A stretch of DNA of 64,000 nt from Parasphingopyxis sp. (GCF_028279465.1 NZ_JANQNS010000013.1:186001-250000); one strand, 5' to 3'. Positions 19,294 to 28,522 are shown, numbered from the stretch's first letter. The notes: generated by a model not told the origin, from the sequence alone. Made by a program: numbers and translations.

Positions 19294-21099
19294 TCAGGTA
19301 TCGGGCGAATGTCGGAAATAGGACGCAGGCACCGGATCGATATCGTCGACTTCCATTACCTGTTCGCTCCGCAATACGATATCGCCCGACGCCGCGTTGA
19401 CGGCGATCACCTCATTGCGCCGCGGCAGGCCGATCAGCAGGCGATCGGCGCGCACGTCGAAGGCGATGCCGAGCGGGCGGGACGGCAGCGCAAAGTCGCG
19501 CCTGACTTCGCCCGTTGCATCATCCAACGCGACCAGGTTGGACGATGCGTTGTTGACCACCCATATCCAGCCGCGCTGTGCATCATGCGCGAGCCCGATC
19601 GGGAAAATGCCGCCGCTGTTCCAACATGCCGTGCGTGTCGGAGCCGCAACATCGACTACACAAACCTCTCCCGTCCCACCGTTGGTCACGAACACGCGGC
19701 TGCCGTTGCCGGTTGCCGCTAAACCTTCAGCCCCGTTTCCTGTGGCGATGAAATGGCTGTCTCCCGTATCCAGATCGATGAGGTCGATGCCGCCCGTGTC
19801 CGTATTGCTCGCGACAAGGATGGACCGGTCTTGTAGGAGCATCACCTTGTGCACACCGTTAGCCAACTCGAAGCGGCGCGTTTCCGCGAACGTCGCGCCG
19901 TCGAACTCGCGCACATGGCCTTCATTCTCGCAGGTGATCCAAAAGCGCTCGGCCTGCGCGGTTATCGCGGCGCCATGCGGTCGCTCGCACCCGTCCAGAG
20001 GGCGATGTGCGATTTGCGCGCCCGTGGCGAGGTCGACGATGCGAAATCCGTCGCTGCTCTCGCTCATCCACCGCATTTGCGACGGCTCGATAGGGTCTTC
20101 ATGCGGTGCCGGGAAAACACCGTGTGAGGGGACGAGCGCAAAGCGTCCATCTTCGCTGACGGCGACGTCATGCGGTCCGACGCCGGCCGGAATGCGTTGC
20201 GTTACGGCGAGTGTTTCCGGATCGAGCAAGACCAGCTCGCCGGCCGAGCGCGCCACGGCGGCTATCATCGGTGTTATTGGCTCCCATGTGCTGGGTTCGG
20301 CGGTCATAACATCGGCATCGTCGCCGCTGCTCTGCGCATAGGTCAGCGATCCATCGCTTAGGAAACGCGGCATAAGCTCGCTACCCACACCGTTGAGGCG
20401 TGACAGTGGCACTGCTGTGGTCCAGCTATCGCCCGTGCGGCGCGACACATACAGATCGCCCGATACGCTTCTATTGCCTGGCCGTTCTGACGCTTCGAAA
20501 ATCAGGCGCTCTCCATCCGGTGAGATCTCCAGATTCCATTCACCAAACTCCGAATTGATGCTGGCGGGCAGCCTCTCGACAGCCCAGGCCTCTGCCCGCA
20601 GAACGGCATGGTACAGGTCTCCGCCGCCTAGGCCCGGGCGATCAGAGGCGAAATAGAGCGAACCGTCCGGACGCAAGACCGGGCTATATTCGGTCGATTC
20701 CGAATTGATCGGTTCGGGCATTCTGGTCGGTGCAGCCCAACCGTCCCCCGCCCAGCGCACACACCAGATATCGATGTCGCCAGCCACCGCGCGATCGCTT
20801 GTAAAGCAAGCTTCTTCCCGTTCCGGCGAGAAATAGAAATCGCCTTCATCGGCTTCCGGATCAGCGAAAGACGGTGACCGAAGAACCGAACTCCCCGGCT
20901 CCGCGTAAAGAATTGCCGATCCCGCGTCGGTTGCCCATGGTCCGTCCAGCCGGGTGATATACAACCCGTCGGGACCTTCGCTCATCGATATTTCGGGCAA
21001 TGGACTGTTGAAATCCGGAACGTCGGCTTCGCTGCGATGGCATGACAGGGCCAAGGTCGATCCCAGGATAGCGAGCGTGAGGCCAGCCGGTACTTTCAT
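19294..21099 (-). CDS. Two-propeller lipoprotein (PD40/TolB-like plus YncE-like)
   Basis: The 601-residue protein begins MKVPAGLTLAILGSTLALSC, a lipoprotein signal with the lipid cysteine at C20. Residues 60-280 carry PD40-type beta-propeller repeats (YSPVLRPDGSLYFASDRPG, LEISPDGERLIFEASE). Residues 285-600 are a YncE-like propeller of surface or periplasmic type (VGPHDVAVSEDGRFALVP, GAEGLAATGNGSRVFVTNG, RPLGIAFDVRADRLLIG). The start at 21099 has AAGGA eight bases upstream, unlike the ATG at 21117. Such proteins usually bind partners or ligands; no substrate is evident. Confidence 0.8.
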   Translation of the reverse strand: MKVPAGLTLAILGSTLALSCHRSEADVPDFNSPLPEISMSEGPDGLYITRLDGPWATDAGSAILYAEPGSSVLRSPSFADPEADEGDFYFSPEREEACFTSDRAVAGDIDIWCVRWAGDGWAAPTRMPEPINSESTEYSPVLRPDGSLYFASDRPGLGGGDLYHAVLRAEAWAVERLPASINSEFGEWNLEISPDGERLIFEASERPGNRSVSGDLYVSRRTGDSWTTAVPLSRLNGVGSELMPRFLSDGSLTYAQSSGDDADVMTAEPSTWEPITPMIAAVARSAGELVLLDPETLAVTQRIPAGVGPHDVAVSEDGRFALVPSHGVFPAPHEDPIEPSQMRWMSESSDGFRIVDLATGAQIAHRPLDGCERPHGAAITAQAERFWITCENEGHVREFDGATFAETRRFELANGVHKVMLLQDRSILVASNTDTGGIDLIDLDTGDSHFIATGNGAEGLAATGNGSRVFVTNGGTGEVCVVDVAAPTRTACWNSGGIFPIGLAHDAQRGWIWVVNNASSNLVALDDATGEVRRDFALPSRPLGIAFDVRADRLLIGLPRRNEVIAVNAASGDIVLRSEQVMEVDDIDPVPASYFRHSPDT

Positions 21100-21141
21100 A
21101 TGGAAAGTCCTTCTCATTAGTGCCGCCGGAAGCCGGATAGA

Positions 21142-21163
21142 AATTACGACGATTACCGTAATT
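21142..21163. promoter_or_regulatory. Inverted repeat upstream of the two-propeller lipoprotein gene
   Basis: AATTACG (21142-21148) and CGTAATT (21157-21163) form a perfect 7-bp inverted repeat with 8 bases between arms. It sits in the 75-base gap between the amine oxidase stop and the lipoprotein start, so it is a possible operator. No protein can be assigned to it. Confidence 0.45.
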
Positions 21164-21192
21164 CTGCAAGATCGATCGGGATATCGCCGCTC

Positions 21193-22536
21193 TTACTCGG
21201 CGAAGGAGTGGATCGCCTCGAGCGCCGCGCGTTCGCCGGTTTCCATCGCGCCGTGCACGGTTGCGCTTTCGCCGTCGCAATGGGTCGCTTCGCCGGCGAA
21301 GAACAGGACGTCTGCAACCGGCGCGGCGAGCGTTTCGCGGGCGTCGCCCATGCCGATGGTCGGATAGGAATAGCCGCCCAATATGAACGGCTCCGTCGTC
21401 CAGTCCTGCACCACGGCATCGCCCGTGAACGTTTCCGAAGCCCGGCCGCCGAAGATACGGTCGAGATCGTCGATGACGGCCGTGATGGCGCCCTCGCGGC
21501 CCATATCGCTCATTGCCTGCGCGCGCTCGCCGGTTGTGAACACGCCGATGGTCGGGCGGTCCGAACTTTTGCCGATCCGGGCGTCGTAGTAGAGATTGCC
21601 GATCGCGCCGCCGACTACCTCCTGCGACCCGAAAAAATCCTCGGTGAAGGTGAGGAACATCTTGTGGCCCGCCTCCATGCCGATTTTACCGATCGCCTCC
21701 GTCTTGTCCGCCGGCAGGGCCGGCTCGAAGCCGATGCTGCCCGATTTGAGGATATTGACGGAGGTCGTGAGAATTGCGCGGTCGAAGCGATGCTCTTCGC
21801 CGCCGACGGCCAGCGTCACGCCCGTCTTGTCATAACCGATCCGCTCGACAGCCGCGTGCGTTTCGATGCGATCCGCGATCGGTTCGGCCACCAGCGTCTC
21901 GACAAGATCGAAATAGGTCCAGTCGCGCACCTTGTAATCGTCTTCGCCCGAGCGGCTGCGGCTTTCTTCCTCGATGGCGGCATAGGCCGACATGCGATGC
22001 GCCGAGCCGCCGCTGTCATTGGCGAGCGCGGGGAGTAGGACCATTTGTTCGGCCGGCAGCCCCTCCGCGACGGCCCATTCGGTCAGCGTGAGATCATCGG
22101 CGGGGCCACGGCATTTCATGGCCTTGGCGTAAAGCGAGCGAAACGCCTTCGGCATATCGCGCTCATCATACAGCCGGTTATCGAACCAGAGCGCCAGCTC
22201 GCTCTCATCTTCGAGGATGTCGGCACCGGCTTTCTTCGCCAGCTTGTGGGTCAGCGTGCGATGGCCGTGGATCCATTCCGCGCCGAGATCGACCGGCATG
22301 TGAGACAGCGCGGTGCTCTTCCCGAGCCGCCCGCCGATCCGCTCTGAAGCCTCGAATATCGTGAAATCGATTCCGCGGTCATGCAGCGTCTTGCCCGCAT
22401 ACAGACCCGCCGCGCCGGCGCCGATAATCGCGATCCGCGCGCCGTCGGGCACCGTTTTCGCCGCCTCTGCACGATTGTCAGGCGACAGACCATGTTCGGC
22501 AAGCCAACGGGATAAACGGAACCGGGTCTGGGCCAT
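21193..22536 (-). CDS. Flavin monoamine oxidase family protein
   Basis: The 447-residue protein has the FAD-binding motif IAIIGAGAAGLYAG near residue 35, followed by FTIFEASERIGGRL and the GG-doublet region typical of amine oxidases. The C-terminal FFAGEATHCDGESATVHGAMETGERAA closes the FAD site. There is a short N-terminal extension but no clear Tat motif. Family members oxidise primary or secondary amines, polyamines or L-amino acids; the substrate is not predictable. It is 13 bases downstream of glpX on the same strand. Confidence 0.88.
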   Translation of the reverse strand: MAQTRFRLSRWLAEHGLSPDNRAEAAKTVPDGARIAIIGAGAAGLYAGKTLHDRGIDFTIFEASERIGGRLGKSTALSHMPVDLGAEWIHGHRTLTHKLAKKAGADILEDESELALWFDNRLYDERDMPKAFRSLYAKAMKCRGPADDLTLTEWAVAEGLPAEQMVLLPALANDSGGSAHRMSAYAAIEEESRSRSGEDDYKVRDWTYFDLVETLVAEPIADRIETHAAVERIGYDKTGVTLAVGGEEHRFDRAILTTSVNILKSGSIGFEPALPADKTEAIGKIGMEAGHKMFLTFTEDFFGSQEVVGGAIGNLYYDARIGKSSDRPTIGVFTTGERAQAMSDMGREGAITAVIDDLDRIFGGRASETFTGDAVVQDWTTEPFILGGYSYPTIGMGDARETLAAPVADVLFFAGEATHCDGESATVHGAMETGERAALEAIHSFAE

Positions 22537-22549
22537 GTCTGCGTCTCAC

Positions 22550-23527
22550 CTATCCCTTGTAGTGTTCGCCCTTCACCCAGCGGACCGTGCCCGATGAGGC
22601 GCGCATGACGACGCTTTCGGTGGTCATGCAGCCTTTGCGCAACCGCTTGACGCCATCGAGCATGGAGCCGTCCGTGACGCCCGTCGCGGCGAAGATGACG
22701 TCGCCTTTGGCGAGTTCCTTGAGGCTATAGATTCGGTCGAACTCTTCGTCAGGGATGCCCCATTTGCGGGCGCGCGCTTTTTCATCGTCGTTGCGGAAGA
22801 CGAGCCGGCCCTGAAACTGGCCGCCCACGCAGCGCAGAGCCGCCGCCGCGAGCACACCCTCCGGCGCGCCGCCCTGGCCCATATAGACGTCGATGGTCGT
22901 ATCCTCGTCGGTCGTCGCGATTACCCCGGCGACATCGCCATCGGGAATGAGCTGCACACCGCAGCCGATCTCGCGCAGCTCCGCGATCAGCGCCTCGTGG
23001 CGCGGGCGGTCGAGCACACAGGCGATAATCTCGTTCGGTTTCACGCCCTTGGCCTTGGCGATGCGCTCGATATTCCAGGTGACGCCCTTGGAAAGATCGA
23101 TCGTGCCCTTGGGATAGCCGGGGCCGATGGCGAGCTTGTCCATATAGGTGTCGGGCGCATTGAGCAGGCAGCCCTTCTCGGCGATGGCGAGCACCGCGAG
23201 CGCGTTCGGACCGGCCTTGGCCGTAATCGTCGTGCCTTCGAGAGGGTCGAGCGCAATATCGACCTTGGGCGCGCCGTCCGATGCCTTGCCGACCTTCTCG
23301 CCGATATAGAGCATCGGTGCTTCGTCGCGCTCGCCCTCGCCGATCACGACGGTACCGTCGAAATCGAGCCCGTTGAACGCCTCGCGCATGGCTTCGACGG
23401 CGGCGGCGTCGGCCGCTTTCTCATTGCCGCGGCCGATCAGTCGTGAGGCCGCAATCGCGGCGGCTTCGGTCACGCGGACCATTTCGAGAACGAGTACGCG
23501 GTCCAGTACCTCGCTGGCTTTCGGCAT
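22550..23527 (-). CDS. glpX: Class II fructose-1,6-bisphosphatase GlpX
   Basis: The 325-residue enzyme shows the GlpX metal and substrate motifs VIGEGERDEAPMLYIGEKVG, LDPLEGTTITAK and YMGQGGAPEGVLAAAALR. It hydrolyses fructose-1,6-bisphosphate to fructose-6-phosphate in gluconeogenesis. From memory, glpX in many sphingomonads follows alaC and hom and precedes recJ; here the amine oxidase lies downstream instead, and unrelated genes separate it from hom. Confidence 0.95.
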   Translation of the reverse strand: MPKASEVLDRVLVLEMVRVTEAAAIAASRLIGRGNEKAADAAAVEAMREAFNGLDFDGTVVIGEGERDEAPMLYIGEKVGKASDGAPKVDIALDPLEGTTITAKAGPNALAVLAIAEKGCLLNAPDTYMDKLAIGPGYPKGTIDLSKGVTWNIERIAKAKGVKPNEIIACVLDRPRHEALIAELREIGCGVQLIPDGDVAGVIATTDEDTTIDVYMGQGGAPEGVLAAAALRCVGGQFQGRLVFRNDDEKARARKWGIPDEEFDRIYSLKELAKGDVIFAATGVTDGSMLDGVKRLRKGCMTTESVVMRASSGTVRWVKGEHYKG

Positions 23528-23574
23528 TATCCGGTCATCCTTTAGTCATGTTTCGCGCGCGATAGGCCAGGGTC

Positions 23575-23970
23575 ATGACATTGTCGAGAATCGGATGCGC
23601 GCTTTGTCTGTTGTTCGCCGCTTCTGCAGGGTCGACAATAGATCAGACACAGGCCGACGACATAATCGCGCGAGCTGAACAGCGATATGCGATAACCGAT
23701 GACGAATGCGAGCGCCGGGGACGGCAAATCGTCGTCTGTGCGGATCAGAATGAGAATGACCGGTATCGCCTGCCGTTCGAAACGGCCATTCCTGGTGACC
23801 CCGACAATGAAGGTTTTTGGGCCGAACGTGAGCGCATTCAGGCCGCTCCGGGCACGTGCGAGCGTGGTGCCTTTTTTCAGGTCGGCTGCGGTGCGGTTGG
23901 CATCGGTATCGGCATTGGCGGCCGAAATACGGGATTGCAGACCGGCGGACTGCGCCGGGCAGGGCAATAG
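23575..23970 (+). CDS. Small exported protein, sphingomonad-type, function unknown
   Basis: The 131-residue protein starts with a signal peptide (MTLSRIGCALCLLFAASAGS). The mature part contains CERRGRQIVVCADQNENDRYRLP, a cysteine-bracketed motif ending RYRLP that I have seen in many small sphingomonad proteins of unknown role. It is glycine-rich near the end (GCGAVGIGIGIGG). It sits alone on the plus strand between glpX and the short asparaginase gene, and converges on the latter with a 13-base gap. Confidence 0.7.
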   Translation: MTLSRIGCALCLLFAASAGSTIDQTQADDIIARAEQRYAITDDECERRGRQIVVCADQNENDRYRLPFETAIPGDPDNEGFWAERERIQAAPGTCERGAFFQVGCGAVGIGIGIGGRNTGLQTGGLRRAGQ

Positions 23971-23983
23971 CCGCAATAAGCGC

Positions 23984-24469
23984 TCAATCGACGAACTTGC
24001 CGCCGGCACGGTCCTTGCGCGCGGTCGCGGGATCGAAAATCCGGCCGTTCATCGCGACATAAACGCCGGGCGGCAACGCCTGCACCGCTGCCAGCGCGAA
24101 ACCGATATTGAACTCGGCGTCGCTATGCTTGAGCGAAGCCGGTTGCAGCGCGCCCGTCAGCACGATGGTCTTTCCGTCGATACCGCCGAGCATGCGCGCG
24201 GTCTCCACCATCGTGTCCGTGCCGTGCGTGATCAGGATGTGGTTCGCCTCGCTGTCTTCCGCCGCCTGGCGGATCGCCACGCGGTCTTCGCCGGTCAGGT
24301 CGAGGCTGTCTTTGCGCAGCAGCTGCGTCACGCGGTGATCGCACTGGACGTTATTCTGCCGCAGCATATCGGCGACCGCCGTGGGGCCGACCTGATATTC
24401 GGAGAGTGCGTCGAAATAGACTTTGTCGATCGTCCCGCCGGTCGTGAAAATATCGATCAGATCGCTCAT
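23984..24469 (-). CDS. Short asparaginase-domain protein (N-terminal domain only)
   Basis: The 161-residue protein has the two active-site threonine motifs of L-asparaginases, TTGGTIDK near residue 11 and THGTDTM near residue 82, and LTGALQPA. Typical asparaginases are about 330 residues; the whole C-terminal domain is missing here and no remnant follows. Such short forms are known as asparaginase-domain proteins, so it may be a complete gene rather than a truncation. Activity is uncertain because known active enzymes use the C-terminal domain for assembly. It is 14 bases downstream of hom and probably cotranscribed. Confidence 0.82.
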   Translation of the reverse strand: MSDLIDIFTTGGTIDKVYFDALSEYQVGPTAVADMLRQNNVQCDHRVTQLLRKDSLDLTGEDRVAIRQAAEDSEANHILITHGTDTMVETARMLGGIDGKTIVLTGALQPASLKHSDAEFNIGFALAAVQALPPGVYVAMNGRIFDPATARKDRAGGKFVD

Positions 24470-24483
24470 CGCGCGATGGGCTC

Positions 24484-25791
24484 CTAAAGGTCCAGAATGT
24501 GCATGAGCATGGGTTCGCCCGCCAGGCTTTGCGAACCGCGCAGCCGGTCCAGCGCGTCGGTGACGCAGCGTTCCGGCCCTTCATGGGTGACCATGATCAG
24601 GCTGACCACATCGTCGCTATCCTCGCTGGGGTCGGCGCCGCTGCGCTGGATCATGCTTTCGATCGAGACATTCGCATCGCGCATCGCGGCCGTGATGTCG
24701 GCAAGAACGCCCGGCCGGTCATGGACGGCGAAGCGCAGATAGGCACGGCCGCGCCGGTCGCCCGCATCGGCCGGCCCGGTTTCGGACAATCGGGCGAACG
24801 GCATCGCGAAGGCCGGTCCATATTCGCCGCGCGCGACGTCGATCAGATCGGCGACGACGGCGCTGGCCGTTGGGCCTTCGCCCGCGCCCGGCCCTTCGAA
24901 GAACAGTCGCCCGACATAATTGCCCTGCGCGACGACAGCGTTGAGCGATCCTGCGACATGGGCGAGCGGGTGGGTGCGCGGAACGAGGCAGCAATGGACC
25001 CGCTGGAACAGCTTGCTGCCATGGCGCTCGGCCGTTCCCACCAATCGCACCTTGAAGCCGAGCGCCCGCGCCTCGACGATATCCTCGGCAATGACCTGTC
25101 GGATGCCACTTGTCGCCACAGAATCGAAATCGAGCTCCGTACCGAAGGCGAGGCTGGCGAGAATCGCGAGCTTGTGCGCGGCATCCACGCCATCAATGTC
25201 GAAAGTCGGATCGGCCTCGGCATATCCGAGCGCCTGCGCATCTGCGAGCACCTCCGCGAAGTCACTGCCCTTGGCTTCCATTTCGGTCAGGATGAAATTG
25301 CAGGTGCCGTTGAGGATGCCATAGACCGAAGTGATGGCGTTCGCCGCGGCGCCTTCGCGCAGGCCCTTGATGACCGGTATGCCGCCGGCGACTGCCGCCT
25401 CATATTTAAGCGCAACATTCGCCTTTTCCGCAGCGGCGGCGAGTTCGAGCCCGTGATGGGCAATCATGGCCTTGTTCGCGGTGACGAAGGATTTGCCAGC
25501 ATTCAGCGTACCGCGCGCAAGGTTGAGCGCCGGGCCGTCCGCGCCGCCGATCAGCTCGGCGACGACATCGACATCGTCGCGCGCAGCGAGTGCATCGGGA
25601 TCGTCTTCCCAGGCGAAGGGAGAGAGGTCGACGCCGCGATCCCGGCTACGGTCACGCGCCGACACGGCAGTAATCTCGATTGGCCGGCCCGCGCGCCGTT
25701 CGATCAGCTCGCGATTCTCGTCCAGAAGCTTGATGACACCCGCACCCACAGTGCCAAGGCCCGCCAACGCCACGCGCAGAGATTCGCCCAT
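24484..25791 (-). CDS. hom: Homoserine dehydrogenase with ACT domain
   Basis: The 435-residue enzyme has the nucleotide motif ALAGLGTVGAGVIKLL at the N-terminus, the catalytic core GILNGTCNFILTEMEAKG, and EADPTFDIDGVDAAHKLAILA (substrate-binding and catalytic Asp/Lys region). The last 90 residues form an ACT domain (RFAVHDRPGVLADITAAM) for feedback control. It reduces aspartate semialdehyde to homoserine in the threonine and methionine pathway. It is followed by the short asparaginase gene and probably cotranscribed with it. Confidence 0.96.
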   Translation of the reverse strand: MGESLRVALAGLGTVGAGVIKLLDENRELIERRAGRPIEITAVSARDRSRDRGVDLSPFAWEDDPDALAARDDVDVVAELIGGADGPALNLARGTLNAGKSFVTANKAMIAHHGLELAAAAEKANVALKYEAAVAGGIPVIKGLREGAAANAITSVYGILNGTCNFILTEMEAKGSDFAEVLADAQALGYAEADPTFDIDGVDAAHKLAILASLAFGTELDFDSVATSGIRQVIAEDIVEARALGFKVRLVGTAERHGSKLFQRVHCCLVPRTHPLAHVAGSLNAVVAQGNYVGRLFFEGPGAGEGPTASAVVADLIDVARGEYGPAFAMPFARLSETGPADAGDRRGRAYLRFAVHDRPGVLADITAAMRDANVSIESMIQRSGADPSEDSDDVVSLIMVTHEGPERCVTDALDRLRGSQSLAGEPMLMHILDL

Positions 25792-25875
25792 ATCCTTCGC
25801 CCTTCAGCTCATGCCCTTTAAGTCGGGCAGGCCCGGCCTTAATTGTGTCCCGGTTCAAATGCTACCGGGCAAAAT

Positions 25876-26667
25876 ATGACGACCGACCATAAGCCGCCGA
25901 CCATTCTCGTGCTTGCCGGCAAGCGCGACGGCACACTCGATCCGCTGGCCGAACGTGCCGGGGTTAGCCACAAGGCCATCGTTCCGATCGGCGGAAAGCC
26001 GCTGATCGGCCATGTCCTGGCGACGCTGGAACAGGCGTGGGACGATGCGAAAATCCTCGTATCGATCCACGATCCGGCGGTGCTGGACGGTGTCGCGGAG
26101 GTGCGGCGGCTGCAGGCGGCCGGGCGGCTGGAGATGCGAGCGGCCCAGCACGGGATCGTTGAGAGCATCGAGACGGCGGCCGAGGGCATAGACTGGCCGC
26201 TGCTGATCACCACCGGCGATAATGCGCTGACCACGGCCGAGGCGCTGCACGCGATCCATGCCAGCGGCGTCGAACAGCAGGCGGACGTCGTGCTGGGTCT
26301 GGCGAAGCGCGAAGATATCCAGGCTGCGCATCCGGACGGCCAATATGGCTTCTACCAGTTCAAGGATATCGCGATCTCGAACTGCAACCTGTTCTGGCTC
26401 GGCACCGCCAGCGCCTTTTCGGCGGTCGAAGCCTTTCGCAGCGGCGGGCAGTTTTTCAAAAATCGTGGCCGGATCATCAAGGCGTTCGGCCTTGGCAATA
26501 TGATCCGTTTTCTTCTGAAGACGGAGACTGTCGACGGGGCGATGGGGCGGCTCTCGCAGCGCTTCGGCGTCAAGGTGATCGCACATCGGTTCACGGACGG
26601 GCGGCTCGCTATCGATGTCGACAATGAGCGCACCTATCGCGTTACCGAGGAGCTGCTTGGGGCCTGA
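25876..26667 (+). CDS. MobA-like NTP transferase, tandem copy 1
   Basis: The 263-residue protein has a nucleotidyltransferase fold: ILVLAGKRDGTLDPLAERAG in place of the usual LAGGxSxRMG loop, KAIVPIGGKPLIGHVL as the lysine-containing strand, and the metal aspartate in LITTGDNALTT. A later AISNCNLFWL motif and IDVDNERTYRVTEELL complete the fold. The substrate is unknown. The start at 25876 is preferred; an upstream start at 25843 lacks similarity. The second copy follows two bases after the stop. Confidence 0.8.
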   Translation: MTTDHKPPTILVLAGKRDGTLDPLAERAGVSHKAIVPIGGKPLIGHVLATLEQAWDDAKILVSIHDPAVLDGVAEVRRLQAAGRLEMRAAQHGIVESIETAAEGIDWPLLITTGDNALTTAEALHAIHASGVEQQADVVLGLAKREDIQAAHPDGQYGFYQFKDIAISNCNLFWLGTASAFSAVEAFRSGGQFFKNRGRIIKAFGLGNMIRFLLKTETVDGAMGRLSQRFGVKVIAHRFTDGRLAIDVDNERTYRVTEELLGA

Positions 26668-26669
26668 CG

Positions 26670-27464
26670 ATGCGCGTACCGACGATCTTGGTATTGGCCG
26701 GGAAGCGCGATGGCGCGCTCGATCCGTTGGCCGAGCGGGCGGGGGTGAGCCACAAGGCAGTCATCCCCGTCGCCGGTAAGCCTTTGATCTCGCATGTGCT
26801 CGAACGGCTGGAAGAGGCGTGGGACGATGCGAAGATCATCGTGTCGATCCATGATCCCGCCGTTCTCGACCATGTGAACATCGTTCGCCGGTTGCGCGAG
26901 GCAGGGCGGCTGGACATCGTCGAGGCGGAAGCCGGGCTTGTCGAGAGTGTCGAGCGCGCGTCGCAGACCGTGCAATGGCCGCTACTGATCACAACCGGCG
27001 ACAATGCGCTGACGACTGTCGAGGCGTTGCACGCCATTGCCGCTGTCGGCGATGAACGGCAGGCCGATGCGGTGATCGGCGTTGTCAGCAGCGAGGCGAT
27101 CCAGGCGGCCTATCCCTATAAGCGGAAAGGCTTTTACGAGTTCAAGGATGTCGCAATTTCGAACTGCAATCTGTTCTGGCTGCGCGATGCGGGAGCGTTG
27201 GCTGCGGCCGAACCATTCCGCCGCGGGGGGCAGTTCGCCAAGCGCAAGGGCGAGTTGCGGCGCGCTTTCGGGCTGATGAACCTGATCCGCTTTCGGTTCA
27301 AACTGGATACGCTGGACGGCGCGATGGCGCGGCTATCGCGGCGCTTTGGCGTGCGCGCCGTGGCCCATCTGTTTGAAGATGGAAAACTGGCCATCGATGT
27401 CGATAATCAGGAAAGCCTGGAGGCGACCGAGGCGCTGATGGCCGCCGACAACGCAAGCGTCTAG
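26670..27464 (+). CDS. MobA-like NTP transferase, tandem copy 2
   Basis: The 264-residue paralogue is collinear with copy 1 throughout, with identical motifs ILVLAGKRDG, LDPLAERAGVSHKA, DDAKI-VSIHDPAVLD, LLITTGDNALTT, AISNCNLFWL and AIDVDN. Identity looks like roughly 60% by eye. Copy 2 differs at the C-terminal tail and has more arginines in the RKGELRRAFGLMN region. The pair is a tandem duplication in one operon. The two stop codons at 27461-27464 (CTAG) are shared with the convergent alkane hydroxylase gene. Confidence 0.8.
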   Translation: MRVPTILVLAGKRDGALDPLAERAGVSHKAVIPVAGKPLISHVLERLEEAWDDAKIIVSIHDPAVLDHVNIVRRLREAGRLDIVEAEAGLVESVERASQTVQWPLLITTGDNALTTVEALHAIAAVGDERQADAVIGVVSSEAIQAAYPYKRKGFYEFKDVAISNCNLFWLRDAGALAAAEPFRRGGQFAKRKGELRRAFGLMNLIRFRFKLDTLDGAMARLSRRFGVRAVAHLFEDGKLAIDVDNQESLEATEALMAADNASV

Positions 27465-28522
27465 CGCTGCGCCTCGGCGCGCTTCTCGAACTTGTCCAGC
27501 TCCCGATCCATCACGCGGAACCAGAGCGGCGGGATCGTCGCCATGGTGATCATGCCCGCCAATCCATAAGGGAATTGCGGCACGTCATCATAGTGGCGGA
27601 GCTTATAATAGGGCCGGTTGGACTGGTAATGATGGTCGGAATGGCGGCCGAGATTGAACATGTTGATGTTCGAGAGGATATGGCTCGAATTCCAGCTATG
27701 TTCGGGCTTGACGCGGGCATAGCTGCCATCGGGCTTGCGCTCCCGCACCATGCCATAATGTTCGGTATAGTTGATCGTCTCGAGCGCGATAATCGCGATA
27801 ACGCTCTGGATCGCGAACAATAATAGGCTGGCCGGGCCGAGCAGGACGAAGATCGCCGCCATCAGCGCCAGCGTGAAGCTCCACCAGACGAGCATATGGT
27901 TGCGCAGCGACCAGGGCCCGATGCCCTTGCGCGCGAGCCGCTCTTTCTCGAGGCCCCAGGCGCTCTTGAAACCGCCGATGATCGTGCGCGGCAGGAAAGC
28001 GTAGAGCGTCTCGCCGCGCCGCGCGGTCGCCGGGTCTTCGGGCGTCGCGACGCGGACATGATGGCCGCGCACATGTTCGATGGCGAAATGCGGATAGCTG
28101 ACCAGCGAGAGCAGCAGGAAGGAGAGCTGCCGCTTGTTCGCGCGGTTGCGGTGCATGAGCTCATGCGCCGTCACGATGCCGACGAAACCGCCATATTCGC
28201 CCATCAGCACGGCGAAGGCGGCAAATTCCCACCAGGCCAGTTCCGTCACCGATACCGCCCATAGCGCCCAGCCGACGAGCAGGATGAAGGACAGCGCCGT
28301 CAGGCCGACGATCAGGTCGTACCGCGCGATTTTGGGCGCTTCGAGCTGCGCGATCCGCGCCTCGGACGGCCAGCGGGACTCGCCTATCAGATGTTCGGCG
28401 GCCGGCAGCGCCAGATAGAGCAGCAACACCATTGCCACCAGCCATGGCCCGCCTGCGTAGAAGCCGGCGACGATGACGAGAGCCGTGAACAGCCCCACCG
28501 TATAGGCCAGTTGGTACCGCAT
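27461..28522 (-). CDS. AlkB-family alkane 1-monooxygenase
   Basis: The 353-residue membrane protein has the di-iron histidine motifs of the AlkB/fatty-acid desaturase-like family in order: HELMHR, HVRGHH, NYTEHYG and LGRHSDHH. Six hydrophobic segments precede and separate them. It is somewhat shorter than typical AlkB proteins (about 400 residues). The family hydroxylates terminal methyl groups of n-alkanes using rubredoxin-fed electrons; no rubredoxin gene lies nearby, so the natural substrate may be a different lipid. Confidence 0.9.
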   Translation of the reverse strand: MRYQLAYTVGLFTALVIVAGFYAGGPWLVAMVLLLYLALPAAEHLIGESRWPSEARIAQLEAPKIARYDLIVGLTALSFILLVGWALWAVSVTELAWWEFAAFAVLMGEYGGFVGIVTAHELMHRNRANKRQLSFLLLSLVSYPHFAIEHVRGHHVRVATPEDPATARRGETLYAFLPRTIIGGFKSAWGLEKERLARKGIGPWSLRNHMLVWWSFTLALMAAIFVLLGPASLLLFAIQSVIAIIALETINYTEHYGMVRERKPDGSYARVKPEHSWNSSHILSNINMFNLGRHSDHHYQSNRPYYKLRHYDDVPQFPYGLAGMITMATIPPLWFRVMDRELDKFEKRAEAQR

